NCBI RefSeq assembly: GCF_018446385.1
Contig: NC_056001.1
Coordinates: forward strand, 107,982,436 to 108,046,435
Length of the DNA stretch: 64,000 bases
DNA from: Zingiber officinale
Lineage: Eukaryota > Streptophyta > Magnoliopsida > Zingiberales > Zingiberaceae
Direction: 5' to 3'
Shown: one piece after another, positions 46,601-58,504 of the stretch
Layout: the number at the start of each line of letters is the position of its first letter
Position numbering within the stretch: the first letter of the stretch is position 1
Notes under the pieces: generated by a model
Database searches by the model: none
What the model was told of the DNA's origin: nothing
The model's input: only the letters and a program-made list of their open reading frames with translations
Program-made: the position numbers and the translations under genes

Positions 46601-47272
46601 TAGGGCACAGGTCCGAAAAAGAAAGGGTCAATACAGAGAAGAAACCTATCCTAGCTAAACCTTGAATCCACCAAAGATCCGACGATGCCTTACCTCTAAG
46701 ATCACTCCTCGGTGGCGTCGCTCGATCCAAATCCGACGAGAAGGGAGACGCGGACCGCTCTGTGAACAACTCGTGGAGGAAGAACGAAGGGTCGATAGGC
46801 TAGAGATGACACAGATCGAGCACCTGTCGTGCCCTATCTGCCTCGCTGTCGACACTCGGCCGCATAACTCACCGGACAGAACCCCTCGGTCGAAGAAGGT
46901 CTAGGCTCCGCCGTGCTCCAGCAAGCTCCGGCGAACGAGGATGATCGCCCAAGGAGAAGCTCTGCTCCTGTCGCCTCCGATTCGTCCGCGAGAGAGAGAG
47001 AAGGCAGAGAGGGGAGATCGGGGAAGAGAGGAGGAAGGCTCGGGTTCGGGCGTTTGGGAAATAAAAAGAAAACGAAATGGAATTTATAATATAAACAATT
47101 CCTCACTTAAACGGGTATCTCAAACAGGCTTTATCCGTACCCGTAATTAATCCCCTCAAAACCCGTCTTACGAGCTCCGAAAAATTCCCAGAAAATTTCT
47201 AAAAATTCCTAAAAAATTCTATATGGCTATTTCTCAAATAACCCTATTATTTAAATTTTCCGAGATCTTACA
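43694..47272 (-). repeat. G2 3' LTR
   Basis: It is highly similar to 50866-54475; differences are mostly small indels clustered at 44100-44480 and 44640-44760. Open frames at 45012-45425 and 46470-47106 are shadows with no protein domain; the first arises from repeated CACATGTATAATC-like phrases. Confidence 0.92.
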
Positions 47273-50200
47273 TCCTCCCCTACTAATAAGAATTTGGTCC
47301 CCAAATTTACTGGTCAACTCAGGGATCCTCATCCAAGGGTAACATCCAAACGGCATCCTCTTCCGCTACTCCATCATAACATCATAAATAAATCTCCAAC
47401 CCTAGTATCATAAACATATCTCCAAACATGATAATCCTCCTCCAAGTGACTAGCGACAACTCTGTGAGCTATGAACTCACCCTACTCCCGCTACTCCCAC
47501 TCTGCAATCTAGCTAACTATGGATAAATCAAGCACCTCTAAAATCCAAAATCCACTATCGATAAATCCTCCAATACCTGTATAGAACGCTCAAACTATCC
47601 GTCAGTCTGAGGGTGAAAATCTATACTAAAGTAAAGCTCCTAACCCAAAATCTGCTGTAACCATAATCAAAACCATGATATGAAATCACTGATCTCCATC
47701 CAAAACAATACTCAAAGATATATCATCCAGTCCGATAATCCCTCTAGAGTATAATCCTGCTATTCAATCCAAAAGAATCTGTCCTACAAATCGATAGCTA
47801 GGGAGCAAGTCGTCGCCCAACAATGATTATCCAAACCATCATATCCTCTCCATATCTTGGATAATTCCACAACAAAATCTGTCAAAACATGCTCCCAACT
47901 CTACTCTAGTATCCAAACCAACAGAGACAATCCTACTAACATCTGATGTTCAACCTTCTCTTGCTGACATACTAGACCTCAAGCTACTAAATCCGTGATG
48001 TCTTTCTTCATATCGTTCCACCAATAAGAATACTCCAAGTCTCTATACATCGAGTGTCGCCTGAATGTATCGCAAATCTAGATCAATGTGTTTCCTGCAA
48101 TAACTTCTCCCGGATAAGAAGTGACTCGGGAATACACATGATCTCCCATGGAAATAAAGAATCTCATTCTCATTACACGAGAATTCTAACTACTGGCACG
48201 AAACTACTCCGCTCATGCTACATCAGAACTACACCAAACCCCAAATACGATACATCTGTGTAGAGTGCAAATCCGTCTACACTAGAAAGTACCACTAAGA
48301 CATGTGCAACTATCTAAACTGATCTCGCAAGCATCCGTCCAAGAAAGTTATATTCCCTTCCTAGACAGTCCAATCAACGACATATCAATGCTAGAGAAAC
48401 CCTCATCCAATCTCCGATAATATCCAGCTAGACCAAAGGAACAGCAAATCTCTGGTATAGACTACGCATACTCCCAACTGGTAATAGCTTCTATCTCCTG
48501 TGGATCCACCGATATCCCTCTACCAGAGACAATGTGTCCCAAAAACTCGTAAAAGACAATCACAATACGTACTACTAACTTCACATATAGATGTTCCCGT
48601 CGAAACATCTCTAGAACTATGCGAAGCTAGTGTACGTGATCCACCTCGGATCGGGAATAGATCACAACATCGCCAATAAAGACAATGAAAACTGATCCAA
48701 ACACCCTAATAATACCAAGTACATCGAGTCCATAAAACGTCTAGGGCACGATATGCCTAAAATGGTAACACCAATGACCCCTAATGTACGTACAATAGGC
48801 TCACTCAACCATAGGATCCCCGATAAATCAGTGATATGATCACGAACTACAAATCAACAAATCCATATATATCACAGACATACCACACTCCATGTCATTA
48901 TCAACCTCAAGTACCAATCAATAGATCATCAAGTCAAGCATCCCCTAATAGATCATCAAAGGACAACATATCACCACACCTGATCTCGCACTATCCATCA
49001 ATCAAAATCGTCCTCAACATCAATCAATCATACCAGATAGTCTCCTACACAAAGTAGAGAAAAAGGAAAGCATCCAACCTTCAACACACACTACCAACCA
49101 ACTAAATGTATCCAGAAAGTCTATCAAATCTCATCATCTCATCTTTTCTGATAATCAAATATCCACAGTAAAGGAATGTCAATCCAAAGTCACAGGGTCA
49201 TACAACCTTCTGACTAAGAGTCTACCCATCTAGAAAGTATCTCCACCACCCTCATAATCATCCTATATATGTCCCTCGACAAATATCGATAAAAGGTCAA
49301 ACCCTCTAATATGAGATATAAACTACAAGATCTGGTAAAATGATCACGGGGTCAATGTCTTAAGCCACCTGATAGAGACAATGTTAGCTTAGTCGTCTAA
49401 CCATTGTCTTGTACCCCATCATACTGTGACTGCCCCACCCTGAGGTTCAGTAACCTCCAGTACCGAGCAATGAAGACAAAGATAGAGGAACGCTATAACT
49501 AAATAGCTGATCAAACTATCGGTCAATCGACACTCCACCCCTCGAGGATCATCATCTAGAGTTATACCTAGTCATTTTCGGACCTCCTAGGTATTACTCA
49601 ATTAATATCACTTCCTCCGTATCATAACAGGTCGTAGATCACTAGATACATCAAAGATATCTAACTACATCCGATAGCTCTATGAGTCAGGATCTCCCAT
49701 GGAGCAACGTTAGACGAGTCTACTAGTCATCGCCTTAAAATTCATCATGCTGAAGAAAGAAGTAGAGAACTACTCTCTCCGAACATCTCAAGGAAATCAC
49801 TAAGTGATGACCAGATCTCCAAAAAGCATTCCCTGCTTCTTCCTTCACGTGGTACCGGGTCACGTAAAGGTTAAGCAGCTAACTTCAACTCTTTCACGTC
49901 AGTACAAATCATATATCCAAATGTACTCTCCAACTCATACACCCAAGTAACGATTGTATCTCATAAGTGTTAAGCAGGTAGCTTTACACTTTTCCACATC
50001 AGTGGAGGTATCATATCCAAATGTACCTTCTAAGTCATCCTACCAGGTATAGACAGTCCATGGTCAAAGTCCCCATGAAATAGGATACGACAATCCTCTA
50101 CAGGCTGACCAAGCCGACAATGGTATACGACTAACTCAGTCCTCCCCATGACGGTACAAGTCATGTACTCAAGTGTATCTCCCAAAATACCTAACCAAAC

Positions 50201-50865
50201 ACAAATAACCCCAAAGATCAGAATCTCTAGAAATAGAGTATGACGATACCCTAATGATCGAACTGCTAAATAAATCGGTCGTCAACTAACTGATCTAATA
50301 AGGGTAAATCAATCCTCGTCAAAATCAACTAAGGTAAATCGATACCTAACCACCAAAGTCAACCTGGTAAAACAATCCTCAACTAATCGAGCCAACAAGA
50401 GTAAACCGATACTCTACTACTGAATCAATATGAGTACATAGATACCCTCCACTATCCAGCTAATAATAACAAGAACTGGTATGTGACTCTAAATCTCAAC
50501 CAACTAGTCGTAGCAGTAACTAACCCAAATGGTAGTATGATATAACAAATCCCTTGAGACTGTAATCCTTGATCTCCATTAGGTCAATCGTGATCAGTGA
50601 TTGACCCAACACATGCAATGCATGCTACAAACAACTGAACAGGTACTAACAAAGATGTACTAACACATGTCATAACTAACTATCATGAACAACAGTATAT
50701 ACACCAACAGAAATGTATGATAACAATATGCAAACATACCTCCTATAGCCTGGAGATGTCCTGCTGTTGCCTGGTCCCAAAACCCGAAAGTCACATCAAG
50801 AAAATCGAATCACGAAATCCAAAACACGAATAACATGCATCGTACCTGCTCTGATACCACTAAAT
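47273..50865 (-). pseudogene. G2 internal region with decayed gypsy RT
   Basis: Minus-strand RT pieces persist at about 48710-48360: VFIVFIGDVVIYSRSEVDH (catalytic FIDD changed to FIGD), FRREHLYVKL, EFLGHIVSGRGISVDPQEIE and, after a frameshift, a degraded LAGYYRR motif. I could not follow integrase, gag or protease through the many stops and indels. Size and content suggest a deleted derivative unable to move by itself. Confidence 0.7.
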
Positions 50866-53800
50866 TGTCACGCCCCCAAAGGAGTCTCTGCTAGACAAAA
50901 ATCCGGCAGCATCTCCCCTGTACGGGTGACAATATGAAGCATCACTACAAACAAAATATACATCAGCCACATGCGGCTGGAATATTTATATACACAACCA
51001 CGCAGTTATAATAACAGCCCACACGGCTGGAATGAAACAATCACAACCACGCAGTTATATATAAAACAGCCCACACGGCTGTACTAAAAACCAACACAGC
51101 GGAAAAACGAAAACGGAAAGCCCAATACAACACAATCAACACACTGCTAGCCGGCTAGGCTTTATACAACAAATACAACACCAAAACCATAAGATAGCCA
51201 CATGGCTATACACAAATACAATGCCAAAAATAAGAAAAGAATATACAAAAGAAAACAATCACGATCTTCGGATGTGACGTAGGACCCGGCAGACAGGATA
51301 CTCCGAGCGACACCAACCATCTACAGGCTACCTGAAAACATAAATGTATACATGCGGTGGTGAGTATAGGTAACTCAGCGGGTAATAGAAAAGATAGTGC
51401 ATGGTCCATAAAATAACATGGAGATCACAAGTATACAGTCTCAGTAGGGAATAAGAACATGATCATACTATCATAATCAATGCATCTGAACATACCTGAC
51501 ATAATAACCTGACATAAACTGTACAAACCACAACTAACATAATGACAGATACATACCCAATCTGGAATCGACACATGGTACAATGATCAGTAAACTCACC
51601 GGATCTGCAACAGATATACCCGTGACACCTGTGCAATATAAATACGACTGCATATACATGTAAAATAAATGACATGTATGCAGCATGGCAACCAAATGCA
51701 ACAACCATATCTCAATCAAGTGCAACAACGACAATCACATGCAACTAGTATCTACTAGGCATGTATGCAAATGCAGATGCACCGCGCATCAAATGCAAGA
51801 ATAATAATTGCGTATGCATGCTCCATGGTCACCCCGCCACCTCTCCAGACACCACGACCCCAGTATGGCCGAGAGGCTTGGGTCCGTGACGACCGTACTA
51901 CCCTCATACTCCAAACTGCTATATAGTGGTTGAGGAATGCTAGTAGCTATATAGCTACATAGCATCGTGGTCCCTGACTGCTCACAACGCCGGATCTCAC
52001 TAAACCTCGTGACCGGGTGGCACGACAGGACGAGCGGCAACTGCTCCAGATACCACTACCCATGAGTGGCCGAGTGTACGGCGCTAAACCAAACCGATGA
52101 CTCTCTCAACCACAAGGGAGACAATAGTCATCAGATGCAATGAATGATGAACATGATATATATATATATAATCATCATCCATGCAACACCCCAAACCTCA
52201 TAAATACCTCCAACATGAGTATAATCGTCATGATACCTCCATGTATCCCACCAAACATATGTACACACTACACATGTATAATCAACCAAACATCTCCAAT
52301 AATCCCACCAGACACATGTACACAAAATATAAGTACAATCAACATGTATCCTCCAGTAAAAACACAACAGACATGTGTGTATACCCCAAACGTACAATCA
52401 ACACAACTCCTCCAAAAGTACATGACAAATACGTGTGTACATAAAATATGCAAATGCACGGTCAACAAGATGACTCCTATAACACATACCCACCTATGTA
52501 CAATCCACGTCATATACCCAATCAGCATGGGAATACCTACAACCCGACAATCCCTACAAGATATACTATACACGTGTAATCACAACAGAGTAGATATCAA
52601 GAGTGGAGACTGTATCAGAATTAAATAGATCATCACAAGGGTCAAGCATAAGTATCATGCAGGAAAAACAGCAACCGATCATGATATAAGGTAAAGTAGC
52701 CTAATTCATCCAATAATAACCGTGCACCAAGTTTCAAAGAAACTATAAAGAGGTTAAGGAAGAAATACCCGCCTTTATCTGTAGATCGTGTCCAAAATAA
52801 ATCTCACGTCGAGACGCTCGTCCCGAATCCAAGTCCTGCATCAATCAATATATATATTTTATTTAGCTAAATTCATATGAATTTAAATAGCTAAATAAAA
52901 TCCCTACCCAATCAGGATAACTCCACTCAAATCTGATCTCTGATTAATCCTCCAAATAACCCTTGATCACACTCCTTCTAGATCCCACCATAATCCATAA
53001 TCTATTAATCAATTCAAAACTCATTAATCAACACATCTTAAATCCAACTCACACAATTCATCATCAATCAAACACTAATCCAACTCATCATAAATCCTTC
53101 CAATCATAAACTAAACATCCCACACCTAATAATCAATCTAATGATCCCAATGACAAACATGAAATCACGATATTCATCCACCCTACATAATCCATCATTT
53201 AATCCAACACATACCAATAACAATCATATTTAACTCTACCTAATGATCCAAATCCAATACAACTTGAATTTAAATTTCTACAACCCATCTCTACTAATCC
53301 AAACCAATGTAGAAATGAAATCACCTCTAGAAGTAAAACCTTAATCCTTAATCCACAATAATTCGTCCAAACCAACTTATCAAATCCATAATCAACTCAA
53401 CCTACATCACCCTAATCATCTCAAACATAGACATGTAATAAATCTTCAAAAACTCACCTAAAACCGGATGAATTTTTGTTGACCCACAGTTGAAGAGCTG
53501 GAACTGTAGGCTACTGGAAACTCCTGACCGAAACCCTAGTAAACATGCTGCCCCCTTCAATCCAACCTCCTAATCCACAATGAACACTCCACCTCATCTC
53601 ATTGGATCGGATCAAGTGAAGAGATCAAACAATGGAAATCAAAGATCACAACACCCTAATCTTACCTCTTCCTCACAGCCCCCCTTCTGTTGATCCTTTG
53701 CTAAGATCATTTCCACTAGCAACCAGATGAGTCGCTGGACCAAAGCACAACACCAGACACAGCTCCGTGCAACCCCAATTGATCGGAGTCGAAGGTTGAA

Positions 53801-54475
53801 ACCTAGGGCACAGGTCCGAAAAAGAAAGGGTCAATACAGAGAAGAAACCTATCCTAGCTAAACCTTGAATCCACCAAAGATCCGACGATGCCTTACCTCT
53901 AAGATCACTCCTCGGTGGCGTCGCTCGATCCAAATCCGACGAGAAGGGAGACGCGGACCGCTCTGTGAACAACTCGTGGAGGAAGAACGAAGGGTCGATA
54001 GGCTAGAGATGACACGGATCGAGCACCTGTCGTGCCCTAGACGCCTCGCTGTCGACACTCGGCCGCATAACTCACCGGACAGAACCCCTCGGCCGAAGAA
54101 GGTCTAGGCTCCGCCGTGCTCCAGCAAGCTCCGGCGAACGAGGATGATCGCCCAAGGAGAAGCTCTGCTCCCGTCGCCTCCGATTCGTCCGCGAGAGAGA
54201 GAGAAGGCAGAGAGGGGAGATCGGGGAAGAGAGGAGGAAGGCTCGGGTTCGGGCGTTTGGGAAATAAAAAGAAAACGAAATGGAATTTATAATATAAACA
54301 ATTCCTCACTTAAACGGGTATCTCAAACAGGCTTTATCCGTACCCGTAATTAATCCCCTCAAAACCCGTCTTACGAGCTCCGAAAAATTCCCAGAAAATT
54401 TCTAAAAATTCCTAAAAAATTCTATATGGCTATTTCTCAAATAACCCTATTATTTAAATTTTCCGAGATCTCACA
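50866..54475 (-). repeat. G2 5' LTR
   Basis: This is the partner of 43694-47272. It retains small segments missing there, for example CAGACAGGATACTCC near 51290 and ACCACGACCCCAGTATGGCC near 51852. It ends GAGATCTCACA, where the other LTR has GAGATCTTACA. Confidence 0.92.
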
Positions 54476-54485
54476 CCTAGTCATA

Positions 54486-54790
54486 AATATAGTCTTGTAT
54501 GCATTCTGCCCACTCGGAACGCACTTCATCAATTTCTTTTCTAGAGTACTGTGTTTTGATGAACTGTGAACAAAGACATAGATTAGATTAGTAAAAAACA
54601 ATCAAAAGATGATATGTAAATGTCTAATATCATGTTAAAAACAAATTGTAACTGTCTAATATACATGTTTAATTGTTTATAATTTAATCATAAGTAGACA
54701 TGCATACCTTTATTATTTCCCATGTAACTTGTTTTTTCCCTTTGTTTTCCTTGGTTGAATTAAACAATCTTATGCTCCTTTATACATCAA
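54486..54790 (-). pseudogene. Ulp1-type protease tail, second copy
   Basis: Minus-strand fragments mirror those at 55644-56110: an exon near 54785-54700 (RLFNSTKE, GKKQVTWE) and a terminal exon near 54560-54485 (YSRKEIDEVRSEWAECIQDY, then stop). They look like the C-terminal exons of a CACTA-associated Ulp1 cysteine protease, here separated from the catalytic exon by captured DNA. Confidence 0.6.
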
Positions 54791-54911
54791 TAAGAATGGA
54801 CATATCAGAGTTTTACTAATTAATCATAAGTAGACATTAGCAAGGCAATCCACAACCTAACAAAGTTCATTCCTTGCATCAAAAACACCTACATCTTAAA
54901 CCATTCTCCTT

Positions 54912-55201
54912 TTATATTCCGTAGTCTCGAAGAATAACTGCATCTTCTTTGGTGAAGCACATCTGTGGCTTTATACCAAAAACATTACCCTGAAGGCCTC
55001 CTTTCCCGAGCAAAACTCCCAGATCTGTTTACAAGCAAGTTTGGCATAGTAACAAGAAGTTTGTTAAGAAAAAGTGGAGAAACATACCCTTGAGTTTTTC
55101 AAACAAGACTACTGTCTCTGCCTTGGTAGGCATCTTCTCCTTTCTATCGGTCACAAGTTCTACTCCCAACATCAACCCCTGCCCTCTAACATCACCAATG
55201 A
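54912..55201 (-). pseudogene. AGT2: Captured alanine:glyoxylate aminotransferase 2 (AGT2) fragment
   Basis: Two minus-strand exons have intact splice signals. The first (55201-55088), after TTATTTCAG, encodes [20 protein letters not shown] and [12 protein letters not shown], with a GTATGT donor. The second (from 55024), after GTAAACAG, encodes [20 protein letters not shown] and MCFTKEDA, before diverging to a stop near 54912. This is the C-terminal part of the plant mitochondrial PLP-dependent class III aminotransferase; the pyridoxal-lysine region is not included. Retained introns show capture of genomic DNA. Confidence 0.88.
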
Positions 55202-55418
55202 CTGAAATAAGACAACAAGCAGTGTGAATGAGAAAACCAACAATCCTAAGTGGAATTTTGAGTCGATTCTCGATTTTTGAACTCTCTTTTCAATCTTTTT
55301 TCAGAAAAACTTTAATAGTCAGAATTATCTATGCAAAGTATCATCTCTCCAATCGTGCAAAGGACATTGGAGGAAAGATGAATCAGATCACTTGTATCTA
55401 GCTGTATTCTACAATGAA

Positions 55419-55709
55419 CTAAAATTTGAAAGGGTGTAGAAAGTTACTATGGTACCCAAAAAGTAAAATCAAACATGGAAACTTAAGTACAGTCAAGTTA
55501 GAACCTTCTATCGTTTCTAGCCAACAAGTACCAGCACTTAATACCTTAGGTTCCAGCAAGTCGATATAAGTGATGCAAACCTCCTCATCCTTTTGTATTG
55601 GCTTTATGCTCCTGACTAGTACTCTCGGACCAATATTAGAAAATCCTGAATGATTTGCCCATTCGGAGCGCACTTCGTCAATTTCTTTGTTAGAGTAAAT
55701 TATTTTCAT
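55419..55709 (-). pseudogene. Ulp1-tail / SET-domain chimeric reading frame
   Basis: One uninterrupted minus-strand frame joins a transposon protease tail (IYSNKEIDEVRSEWANH) directly to a SET-domain fragment, FSNIGPRVLVRSIKPIQKDE then EVCITYIDLLEPK. The latter matches the end of the SET core in plant SMYD/ASHR-type methyltransferases, where EE-V-I-YID-L packs near the S-adenosylmethionine site. A GTATTAAG donor follows at 55544, suggesting the genomic exon boundary. Too little remains for methyltransferase activity. Confidence 0.75.
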
Positions 55710-55799
55710 GAACGGCTAAGAAACCCTGATTATATTAGTAAAAAAATCAATAATGAAGAAGCAAAATCAAATAAAAGAAATTATTTAAGAAAATTGAGA

Positions 55800-56110
55800 A
55801 TATGCCAAATATTACCATTGAGATAATTGAATCTTTCGCACGGGTAGCATTTCCTTCAATAATTTCTCTTATAAATTTCATCACATAAAATCCACATTGT
55901 TTCGCATGAGGTTGTCGAGGACCCTATGTTAACAAAAAATTGTCAATGAATAATACACATTTAAATATTTTTTAATTAATCACAAGTAAACATATGTGTG
56001 TGTATATAATATACAAACCTTTACAACTTCACACATAGGCTTCGTTTTCCCTTTCCTTTCCTTGTTCGAATTGAACAATTTCAAACTTCTTCGTACAACA
56101 AGAGTTGACA
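55800..56110 (-). pseudogene. CACTA-associated Ulp1 (C48) protease fragment
   Basis: The exon near 55922-55816 encodes PRQPHAKQCGFYVMKFIREI, whose Q-C-G is the catalytic cysteine motif of Ulp1/SUMO-protease-like C48 peptidases carried by many plant CACTA and Mutator elements. An upstream exon near 56110-56025 (SLKLFNSNKERKGK) and the downstream tail at 55709-55644 complete the C-terminal part. The His and Asp of the catalytic triad are not seen. Confidence 0.7.
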
Positions 56111-56599
56111 TATGAGTAATAAATTACATGCTTAATTAAAAAAAATATGTACTCATATCCACTACATATTTCTAGTCCTCATAACGATTATGATTGTTAA
56201 GTGAATCGAACAAATAAACCATCTCCACATAAGGGTCGATGACAGTCAAAATCCAATGACAACTGAAAATTAATTGTAAAAAAATTTCAACAATTACCAA
56301 GAGAAATGTTCATATTGATTGGATCGACTAAGTTAAAAAACAAACATAAGGTCATTTTTCATTGTTTATTCTCGAGTTGCATATGTCCATACAAATAACA
56401 ATAACAACCAAACTTGTCCTACTAGGTGGGGTACGTAGTTGTATATGTCCATGAAGTGAGAAATGATGTATGAAAACATTTTCCTTGGAAAAAGACATTG
56501 TCGATGACGTGGAGAAGTTTTAATAATATCTTAACTAGGAAACAGAAGTTTAGTAGCCATAGCATTTGAAGAAAATAAATAAAAAATAATACAAATATA

Positions 56600-57000
56600 A
56601 CTTACATGGTATGTAAAGTTGCTGAGAAATTTGACATGGTAACTCCTGGAATTTGTCCCTCAAGCTTGTTCCTGTCTAATCGTAACTCTACAAGATTCTT
56701 CAACTTACCAAGTTCTGGAGGTATCTTACCAGTCAAACCATTGGAATGAAGATCTCTAAAAAGAGATGAAAAAGGGAAGCCAATTAACGCAAATTAGCCA
56801 CCAAATTCACTAGCGTTCAAAATCCAAGCAGTGATTACTTCGTACAATTTTGTGACGGCAGTTAACTCTCCAAGCATAGGAGGTAGGACCAATGAGTCTA
56901 TTTACACTCAAATCTAACAAAGTAAGGTTCTTCAGCATCCCTATTTCCATTGGAATTCCACCTAAAAGCAAGTTATTTCCCAAATACCTACAGAATGACA
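56600..57000 (-). pseudogene. Captured LRR receptor-like kinase fragment
   Basis: Minus-strand leucine-rich repeats: NNLLLGGIPMEIGMLKNLTL then LDLSVNRLIGP (about 56990-56880), and, after an intron, [20 protein letters not shown] and [17 protein letters not shown] (about 56757-56625), then NFSATLHTM before a donor-like GTAAGT. The LRLDRN phrase and the following Phe-Ser...Met segment resemble the At1g63430/At5g41180 type of LRR receptor-like kinase. Only about three repeats are present; transmembrane and kinase domains are absent. Confidence 0.78.
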
Positions 57001-57221
57001 GCTAATCTTCAAAGGAAAGCACGTAACACGAAGAACTAGGTCACAAGAAACAAAACCACAAACGGGCATAAATGGACTAATGTGGTGCTTAATTCCTCAA
57101 GATGATTGTAATTTCAAAGTTAACAAGGGAAATTTTTAACGAATATTAGTGCAGAACATGTAAAAGAATTATCACTACAGGATATGACCAGTGAAAAATA
57201 GAAGAGTGAGTTGTGAAGTAC

Positions 57222-57735
57222 CTTGTAATATGACCACTGAGTCTGATCTCCAACTTTATAAGAAAGAGGATTATCACTGCAGAATGCAAGGTTAGCAGTA
57301 GAGAGGTACAAAACCCCCATTACGGGGCCAGATGATGTCGATAAATAGCATGCATATGACTTCTTGAGTTTCTCTCCTGGAAGTTTCTCAAAAGTCTGAT
57401 GAAATACCTTTTCATAGCCTCCTTCACTTATGACTTTAGTTGTCTGAGCAATCCTCCCCATGGCTGCATCGGTAATGCTAGGGCCAGCTTTCACTGATCA
57501 AGAAGGATTATTAGAGAAAACAAACAACATAGAAAGGTAAACATAAGCAGGCATAGCAATTGTCAGAGAAAGGATGATGATCACTGGAACAAGTGTTCAT
57601 GAATGAGATCTGAGAAGATCAACTTTTCAGATCTCAGGGGGAAAAAAAGTCTTTCACTTACAATGCTGCCAAAAGTTCCCGGCCAAATCCTCTTGCTGCG
57701 GAGGTGTGCTTTAAAAAGAGCCGCAAGTGAGAGAG
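57222..57735 (-). pseudogene. Captured GEM-like (GRAM domain) protein fragment
   Basis: The first exon (about 57735-57662), with a GTAAGT donor, encodes QEDLAGNFWQH. The second (57492-57222), after TGATCAG, encodes [52 protein letters not shown] and DQTQWSYYK, ending at a GTACTT donor. This is the start and first half of the GRAM domain in the GEM-like/ABA-responsive family (GEM, GER, FIP1). The reading frame across the second exon is intact, so this is the best-preserved capture in the window. Confidence 0.9.
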
Positions 57736-57879
57736 TCCAGAACAACCCTTTTCTTGCTGGCTCGATGGAGAGGAAAAGGAAAAATAGCTAGGGTTCGGGA
57801 ATGTGAAGGAGAAAACACAGCGCCGAAAAGATATTCGGAGAGAGGAAAAGTAAAACTGTGTGCGAGGGGGGAAAAGACC

Positions 57880-58154
57880 AAAATCAAATACAACAATTTT
57901 ATCAAAACTGTTGTCGTATCCCCTAAAAACGCGCTTAAAGACAACGGTTGAGAAAACCGTTGTAAAAAGTGTTGTTGTTTTAAAAAAAAATCACTCAATG
58001 ACAACAGTTTTCACAAAACCGTTGTCTTTTATATTTAATGGGTGTTCAAAGACAACGGTTTTGTCAAAAATCGTTGTCTTTGATCAAATTCACAACGGTT
58101 TCTCTTAAAATCGTTGTCTTTGGGGTGTTGTCTTTTAACGTTTTTGTTGTAGTG
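57880..58154. repeat. CACTA-B right subterminal palindrome array
   Basis: Inverted units (GACAACGGTT/AACCGTTGT; TTTGTCAAAAATCGTTGTCT) are repeated six or more times up to the TTTTTGTTGTAGTG terminus. Confidence 0.87.
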
Positions 58155-58504
58155 CAGGTTCAATCCAGTCAAATCCAACGTCGAGATACTCATCCCACGT
58201 CAAAGTCCTGCAACCACATAACGCATGGTACAACTAGGTCAAATATGAAGTAGTGAGCTAAATCTATCATGAACCAAATAGCTAACTTAACCCTAATCTG
58301 ATTAGGGATCCATTCTCGTTAGTTCAATTAAATTTAACTCAATCCATGAACCCTTATCATTCTACAAACTCACCAAATTTGTCGTAGCTAATGGTGGCTC
58401 ACGACTGAAAGGGTTTTCACCATCGAAAGATGATCTACTGCTGCCCACTCTTTTCCTGCTAACATAAAAATTCCGAATCAACTAATCCAATCTATACACA
58501 TCTT

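Larger units (their letters stand above)
43694..54475 (-). mobile_element. G2: Ty3/gypsy element inserted in CACTA-B (TSD CCTAG)
   Basis: This is a 10,782-bp minus-strand element with LTRs at 43694-47272 (3,579 bp) and 50866-54475 (3,610 bp) and TSDs CCTAG at 43689-43693 and 54476-54480. The PBS (minus TGGTATCAGAGC) is at 50848-50859 and the polypurine tract (minus AGTAGGGGAGGA) at 47273-47284. LTR ends (TGTCACGCCCCCAAAGG; TTTTCCGAGATC) and an inner phrase, CGGCAGCATCTCCCCTGTAC, show kinship with the G0/G1 family. The internal region is only about 3.6 kb and decayed. Confidence 0.93.
41629..58154. mobile_element. CACTA-B: Pack-CACTA-like transposon (TSD CAG)
   Basis: It starts CACTACAACAAAAAC and its far end is the inverse. 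The terminal inverted repeat extends through TTAAAAGACAAC with one mismatch in 28 bp. 3-bp TSDs CAG lie at 41626-41628 and 58155-58157. It is inserted in G0; the LTR reads through once the element is ignored. Without nested G2 it is about 5.7 kb. The right part (54476-57740) holds minus-strand fragments of AGT2, a SET-domain gene, an LRR receptor kinase and a GEM-like GRAM gene, interleaved with pieces of a transposon-type Ulp1 protease. No TnpA/TnpD transposase is recognised, so it is probably non-autonomous. Confidence 0.93.

Noticed and set aside
46470-47106. Overlapping frames on both strands, duplicated at 53673-54309
   Set aside because: Duplicate because they lie in the paired G2 LTRs; no conserved protein features.
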